In this document: positions 18,388-29,277 of the stretch, one piece after another | How the letters are laid out: the number at the start of each line of letters is the position of its first letter | Position numbering within the stretch: position 1 is the stretch's first letter | Assembly (NCBI GenBank): GCA_038205395.1 | Contig: JBBRBX010000008.1 | Location: 10,826-74,825 of the forward strand | Direction: 5' to 3' | DNA length: 64,000 nucleotides | Origin: Fredericiella sp038205395 | GTDB lineage: Bacteria; Chloroflexota; Anaerolineae; Caldilineales; Caldilineaceae | Position numbers and translations under genes: made by a program | Notes under the pieces: model-generated | Seen by the model: only the letters and a program-made list of their open reading frames with translations | Told to the model about the DNA's origin: nothing | Database searches by the model: none

Positions 18388-20073
18388 CTAACGGTTGAGC
18401 AGCGGCAGGAACAGCCTTTGCGTTTGACCTTCGGGTTCAGCCGTCGGATCCAGTCCGGTTCCGGTCAGATCCGTGTTGTATTTGAGGCAAACCACATTAT
18501 CGCCTGCGCGAACGGTCAGAGAGATGGTGGAATTGGGTATTGCCTCCCCCACCGGTTCGCCGTTGACGGTGCAGGCAAAATCGCCCTGCACAAACGGCGT
18601 GTCCGGCTCATCCTCGCTGATGACATAGGTCTGGCCAGGGGTCAGATTGTCCCAGAATACGGTCGGTGATTCCTTGGTGGCGACCTGCGCGCTGCCGCCA
18701 TCCAGCCGGAAAACAAATGCCCAGGTTTCCTCTTTCGTCTCCGTGACAATTTTCGTCAGCGTGATACGAGCCGGCGGCGGTATGAGGGTCGCCGTTGCGG
18801 TCGGTGTGGGTGTAATCGGCGTCGCCGTGGGCGTCGCCGTTTCGGTGGGCGTGACCAGAGTTGGCGTCGCCGTCGGTGTGTTGGTCGGCGTCGGCGTAAC
18901 CAGGGTTGGTGTGGCCGTCGGTGTGTTGGTCGGCGTCGGCGTGACCAGGGTCGGTGTAGCTGTCGGTGTGTTGGTAGGTGTCGGCGTGACCAGGGTCGGT
19001 GTAGCTGTCGGTGTGTTGGTTGGCGTCGGCGTGACCAGTGTTGGTGTGGCCGTCGGTGTGTTGGTAGGTGTGTTGGTCGGTGTGTTGGTCGGTGTAGCCG
19101 TTGGTGTGTTCGTCGGTGTCGGCGTGACAGTCGGGGGCAACCACTGCTTGCCGGCGGTGGCGGTCAATTTTACGATCTCGCTGGAGGGAACGCCAAACGG
19201 CTGCGCTGCCACAGGGGCCTCGCGCACAACATATTGTAACGCTTTGGGCACCGTCACCGTAGTCGAGGCGGTAATGGCGGCTGTGCCTGCCGTCGTGCTG
19301 CTGATGACGAACGCCGCTTCGCCATTGGCGTTGGTCGTCCCCGTCGTCTGATTCAATGTACCGAAGCTGGCGCTGACCTGCACGGTGAAACCGGCCAGGG
19401 GCACACCGCCCTTGGTCAGCTTGACGGTGAATGGGTGTGCGCTCTGCGCCGGCAACTGGTTGACTGCGGTCGCTGGGCTGATGGTCAGCGCCAGCGGGCC
19501 GGGGTTAAAGATCGCCGGCGGATTATTGGGGTCGATAGTGTTGACATCCGCTAAGATTGCGTTGTACAAAGCCAGCACCTGTGCATCGATGGCCGCATTG
19601 CTGGTTGTCGAGTTGGCCGTATCTAGGACAGCGCCATTGGTGAAATGCCAGACCGCCGCCTGGCGCGCCGCCTGGACAACGTTGTTGGTGGCGTCGGGAG
19701 GATACTTGGCGATCAGATAGGCAAGGCGCACGTCGCTTACTTCCGCCAGAAGACAGACATCAATGCCCGATAGGCGAGGCTCGGCGGCGTCAATGCAGTA
19801 GCCGTCCACCACTCTGCCGTCGGGAAAGGTAATGCGCTGGATGGAAGTGGGCAGGCTCTCAAAGATGATGCCATTGCCCATGCGCACCTGGATTGCCCCT
19901 CCCGCCGGGTCGATGTTTACGGCCAGGCCAGGATCATTACAGGGCGCCTGTGGCTGCGCGGGCGGCGCAGCATAGGTGACTTGTGTGGACAAAACGGCTG
20001 CCAGCAGCGCCAACAGCAGCGCGGCCGCAATTTGCGACGCCTTCTTTGACATACGACTGAGCACTTGTACCAT
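18388..20073 (-). CDS. Thioester-domain surface protein with Ig-like domain, TPT repeats (paralogue 2)
   Basis: Exported protein of 561 residues; the ATG at 20073 follows GGGAGGAA. Order: signal peptide (residues 1-35, LLLALLAAVLS); thioester-type domain with Cys93 in GYCIDA and Gln138 in RQAAVWHF; Big_1-like Ig domain (VPLAGFTVQVSASFGTLNQT); a ~110-residue Thr-Pro stalk built on a 15-residue unit (LVTPTPTNTPTATPT); a second beta domain (ARITLTKIVTETKEETWAF) like SpaA/prealbumin repeats; and the ending QRLFLPLLNR. This is the layout of a surface adhesin: reactive head, stalk, C-terminal anchor signal. No LPXTG motif is present. The Cys-Gln distance (45 residues) is identical to that of paralogue 1. 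Confidence 0.8.
   Translation of the reverse strand: MVQVLSRMSKKASQIAAALLLALLAAVLSTQVTYAAPPAQPQAPCNDPGLAVNIDPAGGAIQVRMGNGIIFESLPTSIQRITFPDGRVVDGYCIDAAEPRLSGIDVCLLAEVSDVRLAYLIAKYPPDATNNVVQAARQAAVWHFTNGAVLDTANSTTSNAAIDAQVLALYNAILADVNTIDPNNPPAIFNPGPLALTISPATAVNQLPAQSAHPFTVKLTKGGVPLAGFTVQVSASFGTLNQTTGTTNANGEAAFVISSTTAGTAAITASTTVTVPKALQYVVREAPVAAQPFGVPSSEIVKLTATAGKQWLPPTVTPTPTNTPTATPTNTPTNTPTNTPTATPTLVTPTPTNTPTATPTLVTPTPTNTPTATPTLVTPTPTNTPTATPTLVTPTPTNTPTATPTLVTPTETATPTATPITPTPTATATLIPPPARITLTKIVTETKEETWAFVFRLDGGSAQVATKESPTVFWDNLTPGQTYVISEDEPDTPFVQGDFACTVNGEPVGEAIPNSTISLTVRAGDNVVCLKYNTDLTGTGLDPTAEPEGQTQRLFLPLLNR
18851..19075 (-). repeat. 45-bp in-frame tandem repeat, five copies
   Basis: Units start at 18851, 18896, 18941, 18986 and 19031 with an exact 45-base period. 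Each encodes the 15-residue stalk unit with few synonymous differences. In-frame repeat gain or loss would change stalk length without breaking the gene. Confidence 0.9.
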
Positions 20074-20141
20074 TATTGTTTCCTCCCAATATCCATTTTC
20101 GTCAACAGGTTGCGCGCGGGGGATATGCTCAGCGAATCGTC

Positions 20142-20170
20142 ATAGTATCACACGCGCATTGCTTGGTAAA
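20142..20170 (-). promoter_or_regulatory. Possible promoter of the thioester genes
   Basis: On the minus strand TTTACC (20165-20170) and TACTAT (20142-20147) are 17 bases apart, about 70 bases before the ATG at 20073. This is a moderate match. Confidence 0.4.
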
Positions 20171-20190
20171 TTCACTTTAATTTGTACTGT

Positions 20191-20219
20191 TTGTGCAGTT
20201 TTATAGAGTTTTGTATAAC
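20191..20219 (+). promoter_or_regulatory. Possible promoter of acnA
   Basis: TTGTGC (20191-20196) and TATAAC (20214-20219) are separated by 17 bases in an AT-rich stretch of the 306-base divergent gap 20074-20379. The leader to acnA would be about 155 bases. Confidence 0.4.
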
Positions 20220-20379
20220 TGTCTATATTCTACAGGAATAATGGCAAGTAATGGCTTACATATTCCTTTCAGCTTTGGCGGCAATTGCCCGCTAGTGCTG
20301 CGATATTTGGGCTTTCGTCCGTCACCCCTGGTATATTGAGGACAACAAACTGCGCATTGAACAGGAAAGGATACCCGCC

Positions 20380-23103
<2,724 letters not shown>

Positions 23104-23120
23104 ACTAATTGGGTGCTGAC

Positions 23121-24929
23121 ATGAATCAATTTCAATTATCCGGCTGGGACCTCTCAGCGCTGCTGCCCAGCGCAGATAGCGGGCAGGTGGACCAGGGACA
23201 GGTGGAGCAGCGGCTGAACCAGCTTGAACAGGATGTGGCCGCCTTCGAAGGCTGGCGTGCACGCTTAGCCGGCGGCGATCCTGGCGGCGATCTGACTGTC
23301 GCCGATCTACACACGCTTGTGGCGCAATACGAGTCGATCACGGCGCAAGCCTATGTTTTGGGCGCCTACGGCAGCCTCTGGTTCTCCGCCGACACGCAGT
23401 CGTCCGCCGCCATCACCTATCAGAACCGCATGCAGCAGGCATTGACGGCAATCCAGAATCGTCTGCTCTTTTTTGACCTGTGGTGGAAGGCGCTGGATGA
23501 CGACGCCGCGGCCGCGTTGCTGCCGGATGCCGATTCCGCTCCCGACTATCGTTTTTATCTGGAAGATCTGCGCCGCACCAAGCCCTACACGCTGGACGAG
23601 AAATCCGAGCAGTTGATCAATCTCAAAGATGCGGACGGGATGTCGGCGCTGATCACTCTCTACACCATGCTGACCAGCCGGCTGGAGTTTGTGTTGACGG
23701 TGGACGGCGAGAAGCAGACGCTGACGCGCGATGCGTTGATGGCCAATGTCTACTCACCCGACCCCGATCGGCGGGCAGCGGCCTATCAGGAACTCTATCG
23801 AGTCTACGCCCAGGAGGCTCCCATCCTGGCGCAGATTTACGCCAATCGGGTGCGCGACTGGTACAACGAGCAGGTGACGGTGCGCGGCTATCAGTCGCCC
23901 ATCACCGTGCGCAACGTCGCCAACGACATTCCCGACGACGCCGTGGCAGCGCTGCTGGCTGTCTGCCGGCGCAATGCGGATGTCTTTCAGCGCTATTTCA
24001 AACGCAAAGCGAAGTGGCTGGGGCTGGAAAAGCTGCGCCGCTACGACATCTATGCACCGCTGGCGGCTTCGGACTCCACCGTCGAGTACAGCGAGGCGGT
24101 GGAGATGGTGCTCGACACCTTTGGCCGGTTTGACCCGCAGGTGGCGGCGCAGGCGCGGCGCGTCTTTGACCAGAACCACATCGACAGCGAGGTGCGCAAG
24201 GGCAAACGCGGCGGCGCCTTCTGCGCCACAGTGCTGCCGGCGCAGACGCCCTGGGTGCTGGTCAACTATACGGGCAAAGTACGCGATGTGGCCACCATCG
24301 CCCACGAACTGGGCCACGCCATCCACAGCATGGCGGCGGAGAAGCATTCGCTGCTCACCCAGCACCCATCGCTGCCGCTGGCCGAGACGGCTTCGGTCTT
24401 TGCCGAGATGCTGCTGACCGAGCGCTTGCTGGCCGAGCAGCCGGACCCGCTGGTGCGGCGCGAACTGCTGGCCGCTTCTCTGGACGATATGTACGCCACT
24501 GTTCTGCGCCAGGCCTATTTCGTCATCTTTGAGCAAGAGGCGCACGCTGCCGTGCTCAACAACGCCACGCCCGAAGAGATCAACGCGCTCTATCGCAAGC
24601 TGCTGGATGAGCAGTTTGGCGACAGCGTCGAGGTGGGGGAAGAGTTCCAGCACGAATGGGTGAGCATCCCGCACATCTACAACACGCCTTTTTATTGCTA
24701 CGCCTACAGCTTCGGCCAACTGCTGGTGTTGGCGCTGTACCGCCGTTATCAGCAGGAGGGCGACGCCTTTAAGCCCGGCTATCTCAAGCTGCTGGCCTAT
24801 GGCGGCTCGGCCCATCCTGTGGATGTTCTGGCCGAAGCTAATGTGGACCCGGCGGACCCGGCTTTCTGGCAGGGTGGCTTTGATGTGATCCGCGACATGA
24901 TCGACGAATTAGAGGCGATTGAGGCCTGA
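23121..24929 (+). CDS. pepF: Oligoendopeptidase F family metallopeptidase (M3)
   Basis: Cytoplasmic zinc peptidase, 602 residues from the ATG at 23121; an in-frame TTG at 23109 is less likely. The zinc site is His395-Glu396-Leu-Gly-His399 in ATIAHELGHAIHSMAAEK, followed by LAETASVFAEMLL carrying the third ligand. The helical N-terminal domain (YESITAQAYVLGAYGSLWF) and the C-terminal HIYNTPFYCYAYSFGQLL segment are standard for M3B enzymes. It hydrolyses short peptides. The stop TGA directly abuts the ATG of the next gene, so the sugar kinase is very probably in the same transcript. Confidence 0.94.
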   Translation: MNQFQLSGWDLSALLPSADSGQVDQGQVEQRLNQLEQDVAAFEGWRARLAGGDPGGDLTVADLHTLVAQYESITAQAYVLGAYGSLWFSADTQSSAAITYQNRMQQALTAIQNRLLFFDLWWKALDDDAAAALLPDADSAPDYRFYLEDLRRTKPYTLDEKSEQLINLKDADGMSALITLYTMLTSRLEFVLTVDGEKQTLTRDALMANVYSPDPDRRAAAYQELYRVYAQEAPILAQIYANRVRDWYNEQVTVRGYQSPITVRNVANDIPDDAVAALLAVCRRNADVFQRYFKRKAKWLGLEKLRRYDIYAPLAASDSTVEYSEAVEMVLDTFGRFDPQVAAQARRVFDQNHIDSEVRKGKRGGAFCATVLPAQTPWVLVNYTGKVRDVATIAHELGHAIHSMAAEKHSLLTQHPSLPLAETASVFAEMLLTERLLAEQPDPLVRRELLAASLDDMYATVLRQAYFVIFEQEAHAAVLNNATPEEINALYRKLLDEQFGDSVEVGEEFQHEWVSIPHIYNTPFYCYAYSFGQLLVLALYRRYQQEGDAFKPGYLKLLAYGGSAHPVDVLAEANVDPADPAFWQGGFDVIRDMIDELEAIEA

Positions 24930-25895
24930 ATGGCCGCACCTGTCTATCTGGTCGGCGTCGATGTCGGCGGCACGACCGTCAGCACCCAGCTTGTGGATGA
25001 GCGGCTGCGGCCTATCCATGCGACGACTGTAGCCACCGACACCAGCAGCCCGGACGCGACCCTGGAAAGCATTGCTTTGGGGATCGAGCAGACGATCCGA
25101 GAGGCCGCCCCCGCCGGAACTCTAGGCGCGATTGGGTTGGGCGTGCCGGGTCAGGTGGATGCGGCCAACGGCGTCTCACGCATGGCGGTCAATCTGTACT
25201 GGTATGATTATCCGGTGGCGGCGCGCCTGCAGGCGAAATTCGGCGCACCGGTGCGGCTGGAAAATGACGTGCGGGCGGCGGCGCTGGGCGTCTACCAGTT
25301 TGACAACCCGGCGCAGCATCAGGATTTGGTCTACGTCAGCATCGGCACGGGTGTGGCGGCAGGTGTCGTGCTGGGGGGGCGGCTTGTGCGCGGGCGCAAT
25401 GGGCTGGCGGGTGAAATCGGCCATTTTATTGTCGAGCCGGATGGCCCTCTCTGCAACTGTGGCGTGCATGGCTGTCTGGAAACGCTCGTCTCCGCTACGG
25501 CCGTGATCCGGCTGGCGCGTGCGGCAGTTGCCGCCGGAGAAGAGAGCACGCTGGCGGATTGCCGCCCGCTCACCGCCAAGTCGGTCTATGACGCCGCCGC
25601 TGCGGGCGACCCGGTGGCCCAGCGCATTACGGCCGGCGTGGGTGCAAGGTTGGGCATTGCCCTGCGCAATGTGGTCATGGCCTACGACCCTGAATGTATT
25701 GTGCTGGGCGGGGGCGTCACCCAAGCCGGGGAGCGCTATCTGCAGCCGATCCTGGCGGAGTGGGAACGGCAGCGCGCAAGCTCTGCCCTGGCGCGCGCCA
25801 TGCTCACAGCGGCCAAACTGCGCATTGCCGACCCCACGCGCAACATGGGTGCCTGGGGTGCAGTCGCTCTGGCCGCGCGCACGCTGCGCGCGTAA
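24930..25895 (+). CDS. ROK family sugar kinase
   Basis: Cytosolic ATP-dependent sugar kinase of 321 residues. It has the phosphate-binding DVGGTTVSTQ at the N-terminus, the central GIGTG-like SIGTGVAAG, the ROK glutamate/histidine motif GEIGHFIVEP and the zinc-finger motif CNCGVHGCLE. Because N-acetylglucosamine-6-phosphate deacetylase follows 50 bases downstream, the natural substrate may be N-acetylglucosamine or a related amino sugar rather than glucose; this is inferred from context. It begins immediately after the stop of the pepF-like gene. Confidence 0.9.
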   Translation: MAAPVYLVGVDVGGTTVSTQLVDERLRPIHATTVATDTSSPDATLESIALGIEQTIREAAPAGTLGAIGLGVPGQVDAANGVSRMAVNLYWYDYPVAARLQAKFGAPVRLENDVRAAALGVYQFDNPAQHQDLVYVSIGTGVAAGVVLGGRLVRGRNGLAGEIGHFIVEPDGPLCNCGVHGCLETLVSATAVIRLARAAVAAGEESTLADCRPLTAKSVYDAAAAGDPVAQRITAGVGARLGIALRNVVMAYDPECIVLGGGVTQAGERYLQPILAEWERQRASSALARAMLTAAKLRIADPTRNMGAWGAVALAARTLRA

Positions 25896-25945
25896 TTTCA
25901 GCCTGTACTTCAGCCTGCCTGCCGCAGCCAAGAGGGGAACACCAG

Positions 25946-27109
25946 ATGCTCTACATTCACAACGCCACCCTTTACACGCCTGACGAGACGATTGAACAGG
26001 GCGCAGTGCTAATCGACGGGCAGCGCATCGCCGCCTGCGGGCGCCGCGCCGACGTGGAGCGATCTGCCGGCGCCGGGCTGCAAGAGGCGGAGAGGCTGGA
26101 TGCCGGGGGTGCGCTGCTGGCGCCCGGTTTTATCGACCTGCAAATCAACGGCGCGTTCGGCGACGACTTCACGGTGGCGCCCGACACCATCTGGCGCGTG
26201 GCGGCGGGGCTGCCGCGCTGGGGGGTGACGGCCTTTTTGCCCACCATCATCACGGCGCCGCTCTCGCAGGTTGGCCAGGCGCAGGAGGTGCTGGCGGGGG
26301 GGCCGCCCGCCGGCTGGAGCGGCAGTATTCCGCTGGGGCTGCACTGCGAGGGGCCGTTTCTCAATCCGCACAAAAAAGGCGCGCACAACCCGGAGCATTT
26401 GTGCCTGCCCACATTGGCGGCGGTGGCGGACTGGTCGCCGGCGCAGCATGTGCGGCTGGTGACGCTGGCCCCCGAACTGCCCGGTGCGCTGCCGGTGATT
26501 GCGGCGCTGGCGGCGCGCGGGGTGCTGGTCAGCAGCGGCCACTCGCTGGCGACTTATGCGGAGGCGCAGGCGGCCTTTGCGGCGGGCGCCCGCTACGGCA
26601 CCCATCTTTTCAACGCCATGCCCACGCTCGAACACCGCGAGCCGGGGCTGCCGGGTGCGCTGCTGACGACGGCGGGGCAGACCATCGGCATCATCCCCGA
26701 CGGTGTGCACACACATCCGGCGATTGTGGCGCTGGCCTGGCGGCTGAAGGGGGCGCGGGGGCTGACCGTCGTGACGGATGCGATGGCGGCGCTGGGCATG
26801 GGCGCCGGTCTCTATCTCCTGGGCGACCAGGAAGTCACCGTCAGCGAGCGCGACGCCCGTCTGCCTTCCGGTACGCTGGCGGGCAGCATCCTCAGCATGG
26901 ATGAGGCTTTGCGCCGCCTGATCGAGTACACCGGCTGCACCCGCAACGAGGCGCTGGCGACCATGACCAGCACACCGGCGGATCTGCTGGGACTGGGCGC
27001 CGAGCGCGGGCGCATCCGGCCGGGAGCTTACGCCGATCTCGTCATGCTGACGCCGGAGCTGCAGGTGGCAATGACATGGGTGGAAGGCGAGATCGTTTAT
27101 CGCACATGA
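25946..27109 (+). CDS. nagA: N-acetylglucosamine-6-phosphate deacetylase
   Basis: Cytosolic amidohydrolase, 387 residues from the ATG at 25946, which has AGAGGGG upstream; an open frame extends further 5' through the kinase gene but is not used. It removes acetate from GlcNAc-6-phosphate. Diagnostic pieces are APGFIDLQINGAFGDDF, the glutamate ligand in HCEGPFLNPHKKGAHN, GHSLATYAEAQAA, HLFNAMPTLEHREPGLPG, PDGVHTHPAIV and the catalytic aspartate in VVTDAMAALGMG. The product glucosamine-6-phosphate would pass to the GlmS-like protein encoded next. Confidence 0.94.
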   Translation: MLYIHNATLYTPDETIEQGAVLIDGQRIAACGRRADVERSAGAGLQEAERLDAGGALLAPGFIDLQINGAFGDDFTVAPDTIWRVAAGLPRWGVTAFLPTIITAPLSQVGQAQEVLAGGPPAGWSGSIPLGLHCEGPFLNPHKKGAHNPEHLCLPTLAAVADWSPAQHVRLVTLAPELPGALPVIAALAARGVLVSSGHSLATYAEAQAAFAAGARYGTHLFNAMPTLEHREPGLPGALLTTAGQTIGIIPDGVHTHPAIVALAWRLKGARGLTVVTDAMAALGMGAGLYLLGDQEVTVSERDARLPSGTLAGSILSMDEALRRLIEYTGCTRNEALATMTSTPADLLGLGAERGRIRPGAYADLVMLTPELQVAMTWVEGEIVYRT

Positions 27110-27128
27110 CGCAAAGCGCGTTGTGCGC

Positions 27129-27190
27129 TATAATGCGGCCAACCACCACCCGTTTTAGCCAAGTCAAATTAAGTCAAGCTAAGTCAGCTA
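27129..27190 (+). promoter_or_regulatory. TATAAT box and three phased direct repeats before the SIS gene
   Basis: A TATAAT (27129-27134) without a clear -35 box is followed by three 10-base direct repeats beginning AAGTCA at 27161, 27171 and 27181. A repeat every helical turn could bind a regulator or RNA polymerase partner. The 114-base gap contains nothing else evident. Confidence 0.4.
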
Positions 27191-27223
27191 AGATAGTATA
27201 GGATAAGGGAGCGGAGGAACAGC

Positions 27224-28273
27224 ATGTTGCTCGAACAATCCCATCTCTACCAAGAGATCTATGAGCAGCCGGCCGTATTGGCCCAGTTGATCCGGCGTGA
27301 GCATCAGGTCATCAAGCGTCTGGCCGCCGCCATCCAAGCCCGCCAGGTGGACTATGTCGTCATCGCCGCGCGCGGCACGAGCGACAACGCCGGCCGCTAC
27401 GCCCAATATCTGTTTGGCGCGGTCAACCAGTTGGTCGTTGCGCTGGCTACGCCCAGCCTGTTCTCGATCTACAAGCAGCCGCCGCGCTTCGGCAACGCGC
27501 TCGTCATCGGCATCAGCCAGAGCGGCAAAAGCCCGGACATTGTGTCGGTGCTGGCCGAAGCCCGCCGCCAGGGCGCATTGACGGCGGCGATCACCAACTT
27601 CCCCGATTCCGACCTGGGTCGCCAGACGGAACATGTGATCACCCTGCACGCCGGTGAGGAGAAATCCATCGCCGCCACCAAGACCTACACGGCTTCGCTG
27701 GGCGCCATTGCCGCCCTCAGCGCCGAACTGGCGCAGCAGACGGCCATGCAAGAGGCGCTGGAAGCCATGCCCGACGCAGTTGCGGCGACATTCAAGCTGT
27801 CGGATGAGATCGGGCAGATTGTGGAGCGCTACCGCTACATGAATGAATGTGTGGTGCTGGGCCGCGGCTTCAACTATGCGACGGCCTTTGAACTGGCGCT
27901 CAAGCTGAAGGAACTGACCTATACCATCGCTGAGCCTTACAGCAGCGCCGATTTTATGCACGGCCCGCTAGCGTTGATCGAGCACGGCTTCCCGGCCATC
28001 GTCATCGCCCCTTCCGGCGTGGTGCTGCCCGAAATGCAGGAATTTATCCAGACCCTTCAGCAGCGCGAGGCGGAAATCATTGCCGTCAGCGACGACCCGG
28101 CTACGCTGCGGATGGCGCGTGTGCCGCTGGAACTGCCGCATGGCGTCCCCGAATGGCTTTCGCCCATCGTGTCGATTGTACCCGGCCAATTGTTTGCGCT
28201 GCATCTGGCCAAGGTGCGCGACTTTGACCCAGACCACCCGCGCGGGCTGCGCAAGGTGACGGAGACGCGGTAG
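27224..28273 (+). CDS. GlmS-like SIS-domain protein, probable glucosamine-6-phosphate deaminase (NagB-II type)
   Basis: Protein of 349 residues with two sugar-isomerase (SIS) domains and no glutaminase domain, thus the isomerase half of GlmS alone. Visible motifs are ARGTSDNAGRYAQYLFG, GISQSGKSPDIV, EEKSIAATKTYTASL, LGRGFNYATAFELALKLKE and the C-terminal DFDPDHPRGLRKVTETR. Stand-alone proteins of this kind next to nagA usually deaminate glucosamine-6-phosphate to fructose-6-phosphate (NagB-II) or act in related pathways (AgaS). Context favours the former. GGAGCGGAGG precedes the ATG. Confidence 0.85.
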   Translation: MLLEQSHLYQEIYEQPAVLAQLIRREHQVIKRLAAAIQARQVDYVVIAARGTSDNAGRYAQYLFGAVNQLVVALATPSLFSIYKQPPRFGNALVIGISQSGKSPDIVSVLAEARRQGALTAAITNFPDSDLGRQTEHVITLHAGEEKSIAATKTYTASLGAIAALSAELAQQTAMQEALEAMPDAVAATFKLSDEIGQIVERYRYMNECVVLGRGFNYATAFELALKLKELTYTIAEPYSSADFMHGPLALIEHGFPAIVIAPSGVVLPEMQEFIQTLQQREAEIIAVSDDPATLRMARVPLELPHGVPEWLSPIVSIVPGQLFALHLAKVRDFDPDHPRGLRKVTETR

Positions 28274-28286
28274 GGGAGGAGAGATC

Positions 28287-28314
28287 AACGCAGAGGCGCC
28301 TCTGCGTTAAAATC
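28287..28314. repeat. Palindrome of the AACGCAGAGGCG family, likely terminator (copy 2)
   Basis: A perfect 22-base palindrome without loop (28287-28308) is followed by TAAAATC, lying between two convergent genes and two bases after the minus-strand aldolase stop. Sixteen bases on the left and 17 on the right are identical to copy 1 at 3338-3380, which carries a few extra central bases. Confidence 0.75.
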
Positions 28315-28316
28315 AT

Positions 28317-29081
28317 TTACCCTCTCCCCGCCAGAATCTTGCGCCGGTACTCTTCATCCAGCCGCTTGTCGATGCGTTCGGCTTCTTCCTCCGGCATATA
28401 GTGGGGGCCGCCCAGGGCATAGGTCCCCAGCAGAATCTTGGACCATTTATCCGCCATGCGCATGATGTTGAGCGCTTCCTGCGCCGTCTGGCCGATGGCG
28501 GTGATGCCGTGGTTGACCATGAGCAGCAGCTTGGGGTTGCTGCCGTGCGCATCTTGATAGCGGCGCAGTTCATTACGGATAGCGTGGCCCAGATAGAAGC
28601 CTGGGTCCACATAGGGCACGACCGCGGGATAGCGGCCGCAGACGACGATGCCATCGGGGAACATGGGGCGCTTGTAGGGATCAGCGCCCAGCTTGCTGCA
28701 CAGGATCGAGTTGGCCGACACCGGGTGCGCGTGCGCGATCCATTTGGCGCCCCCCTCGGCCAGCAGCACGGCGTGCATAAAGGTCTCAGTGGAAGGGCGT
28801 TTGTGCGCCGGATCGACCAGCACATCGGCCAGTGCGGCGCCCACTTCAATCTCGTTCATCTGCGGGCGATCGACATACGCCAGGACCGCGTCCAGGCGTA
28901 TGTGGCTGAAGCTGGCGGCGTTGGCCGTCGACAACGACGTGCCTGAGGCTTTGATCCAAAAGGTGCCGTCGCCCACGCCCGCACTGGTGTTGCCTTCGCC
29001 CAAAATGGCGAGGCCGCGATCCTCACGGCCTACTTCCAGCGAGAGAGTAATCAATTGTTCAAGTATCGTATCAGCAGACAT
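28317..29081 (-). CDS. Class II aldolase/adducin family protein
   Basis: Cytosolic zinc aldolase-type protein of 254 residues. The phosphate-binding segment is GEGNTSAGVGDGTFWIKASG, the catalytic glutamate region is PSTETFMHA, and zinc ligands are the histidines of IAHAHPVSAN and of MVNHGITAIG. Family members cleave L-fuculose-, L-rhamnulose- or L-ribulose-phosphates. Being divergent from a rhamnose-type transporter and isomerase cluster, it is a candidate for the rhamnulose(-phosphate) aldolase step. It is a lone aldolase domain, unlike the two-domain RhaD that carries an attached dehydrogenase. Confidence 0.85.
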   Translation of the reverse strand: MSADTILEQLITLSLEVGREDRGLAILGEGNTSAGVGDGTFWIKASGTSLSTANAASFSHIRLDAVLAYVDRPQMNEIEVGAALADVLVDPAHKRPSTETFMHAVLLAEGGAKWIAHAHPVSANSILCSKLGADPYKRPMFPDGIVVCGRYPAVVPYVDPGFYLGHAIRNELRRYQDAHGSNPKLLLMVNHGITAIGQTAQEALNIMRMADKWSKILLGTYALGGPHYMPEEEAERIDKRLDEEYRRKILAGRG

Positions 29082-29186
29082 TTTTTGTGGCTCCTTGCCT
29101 GAAAAGAAAGTTTCCTCCCCATTCTACTCCATATTGATTGGGCAAACAAGGCGATTCGTAAGTGATGTGAAACGGCTTTGGCGTTG

Positions 29187-29215
29187 TTGCGCAATTCGTA
29201 CAGAAGGCGTATACT
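29187..29215 (+). promoter_or_regulatory. Likely promoter of the rhamnose-type transport operon
   Basis: TTGCGC (29187-29192) and TATACT (29210-29215) are 17 bases apart, about 60 bases before the ATPase start, in the gap between divergent genes. Confidence 0.5.
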
Positions 29216-29277
29216 GGCAAAAGCTTCAAAGTGCTGCCCAGATCAGTCCCAACTTCACCTCTATGCAAAGCAACCCT

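Noticed and set aside
18851..19075. CRISPR-like array of regular repeats
   Set aside because: The period is an uninterrupted 45 bases with no unique spacers, and it is in frame with the Thr-Pro stalk of a surface protein.
28693..29277. An N-terminal extension of the two-domain ATPase
   Set aside because: The open frame continues upstream through the antisense strand of the aldolase gene and the promoter; RbsA homologues start at about the ATG at 29278.
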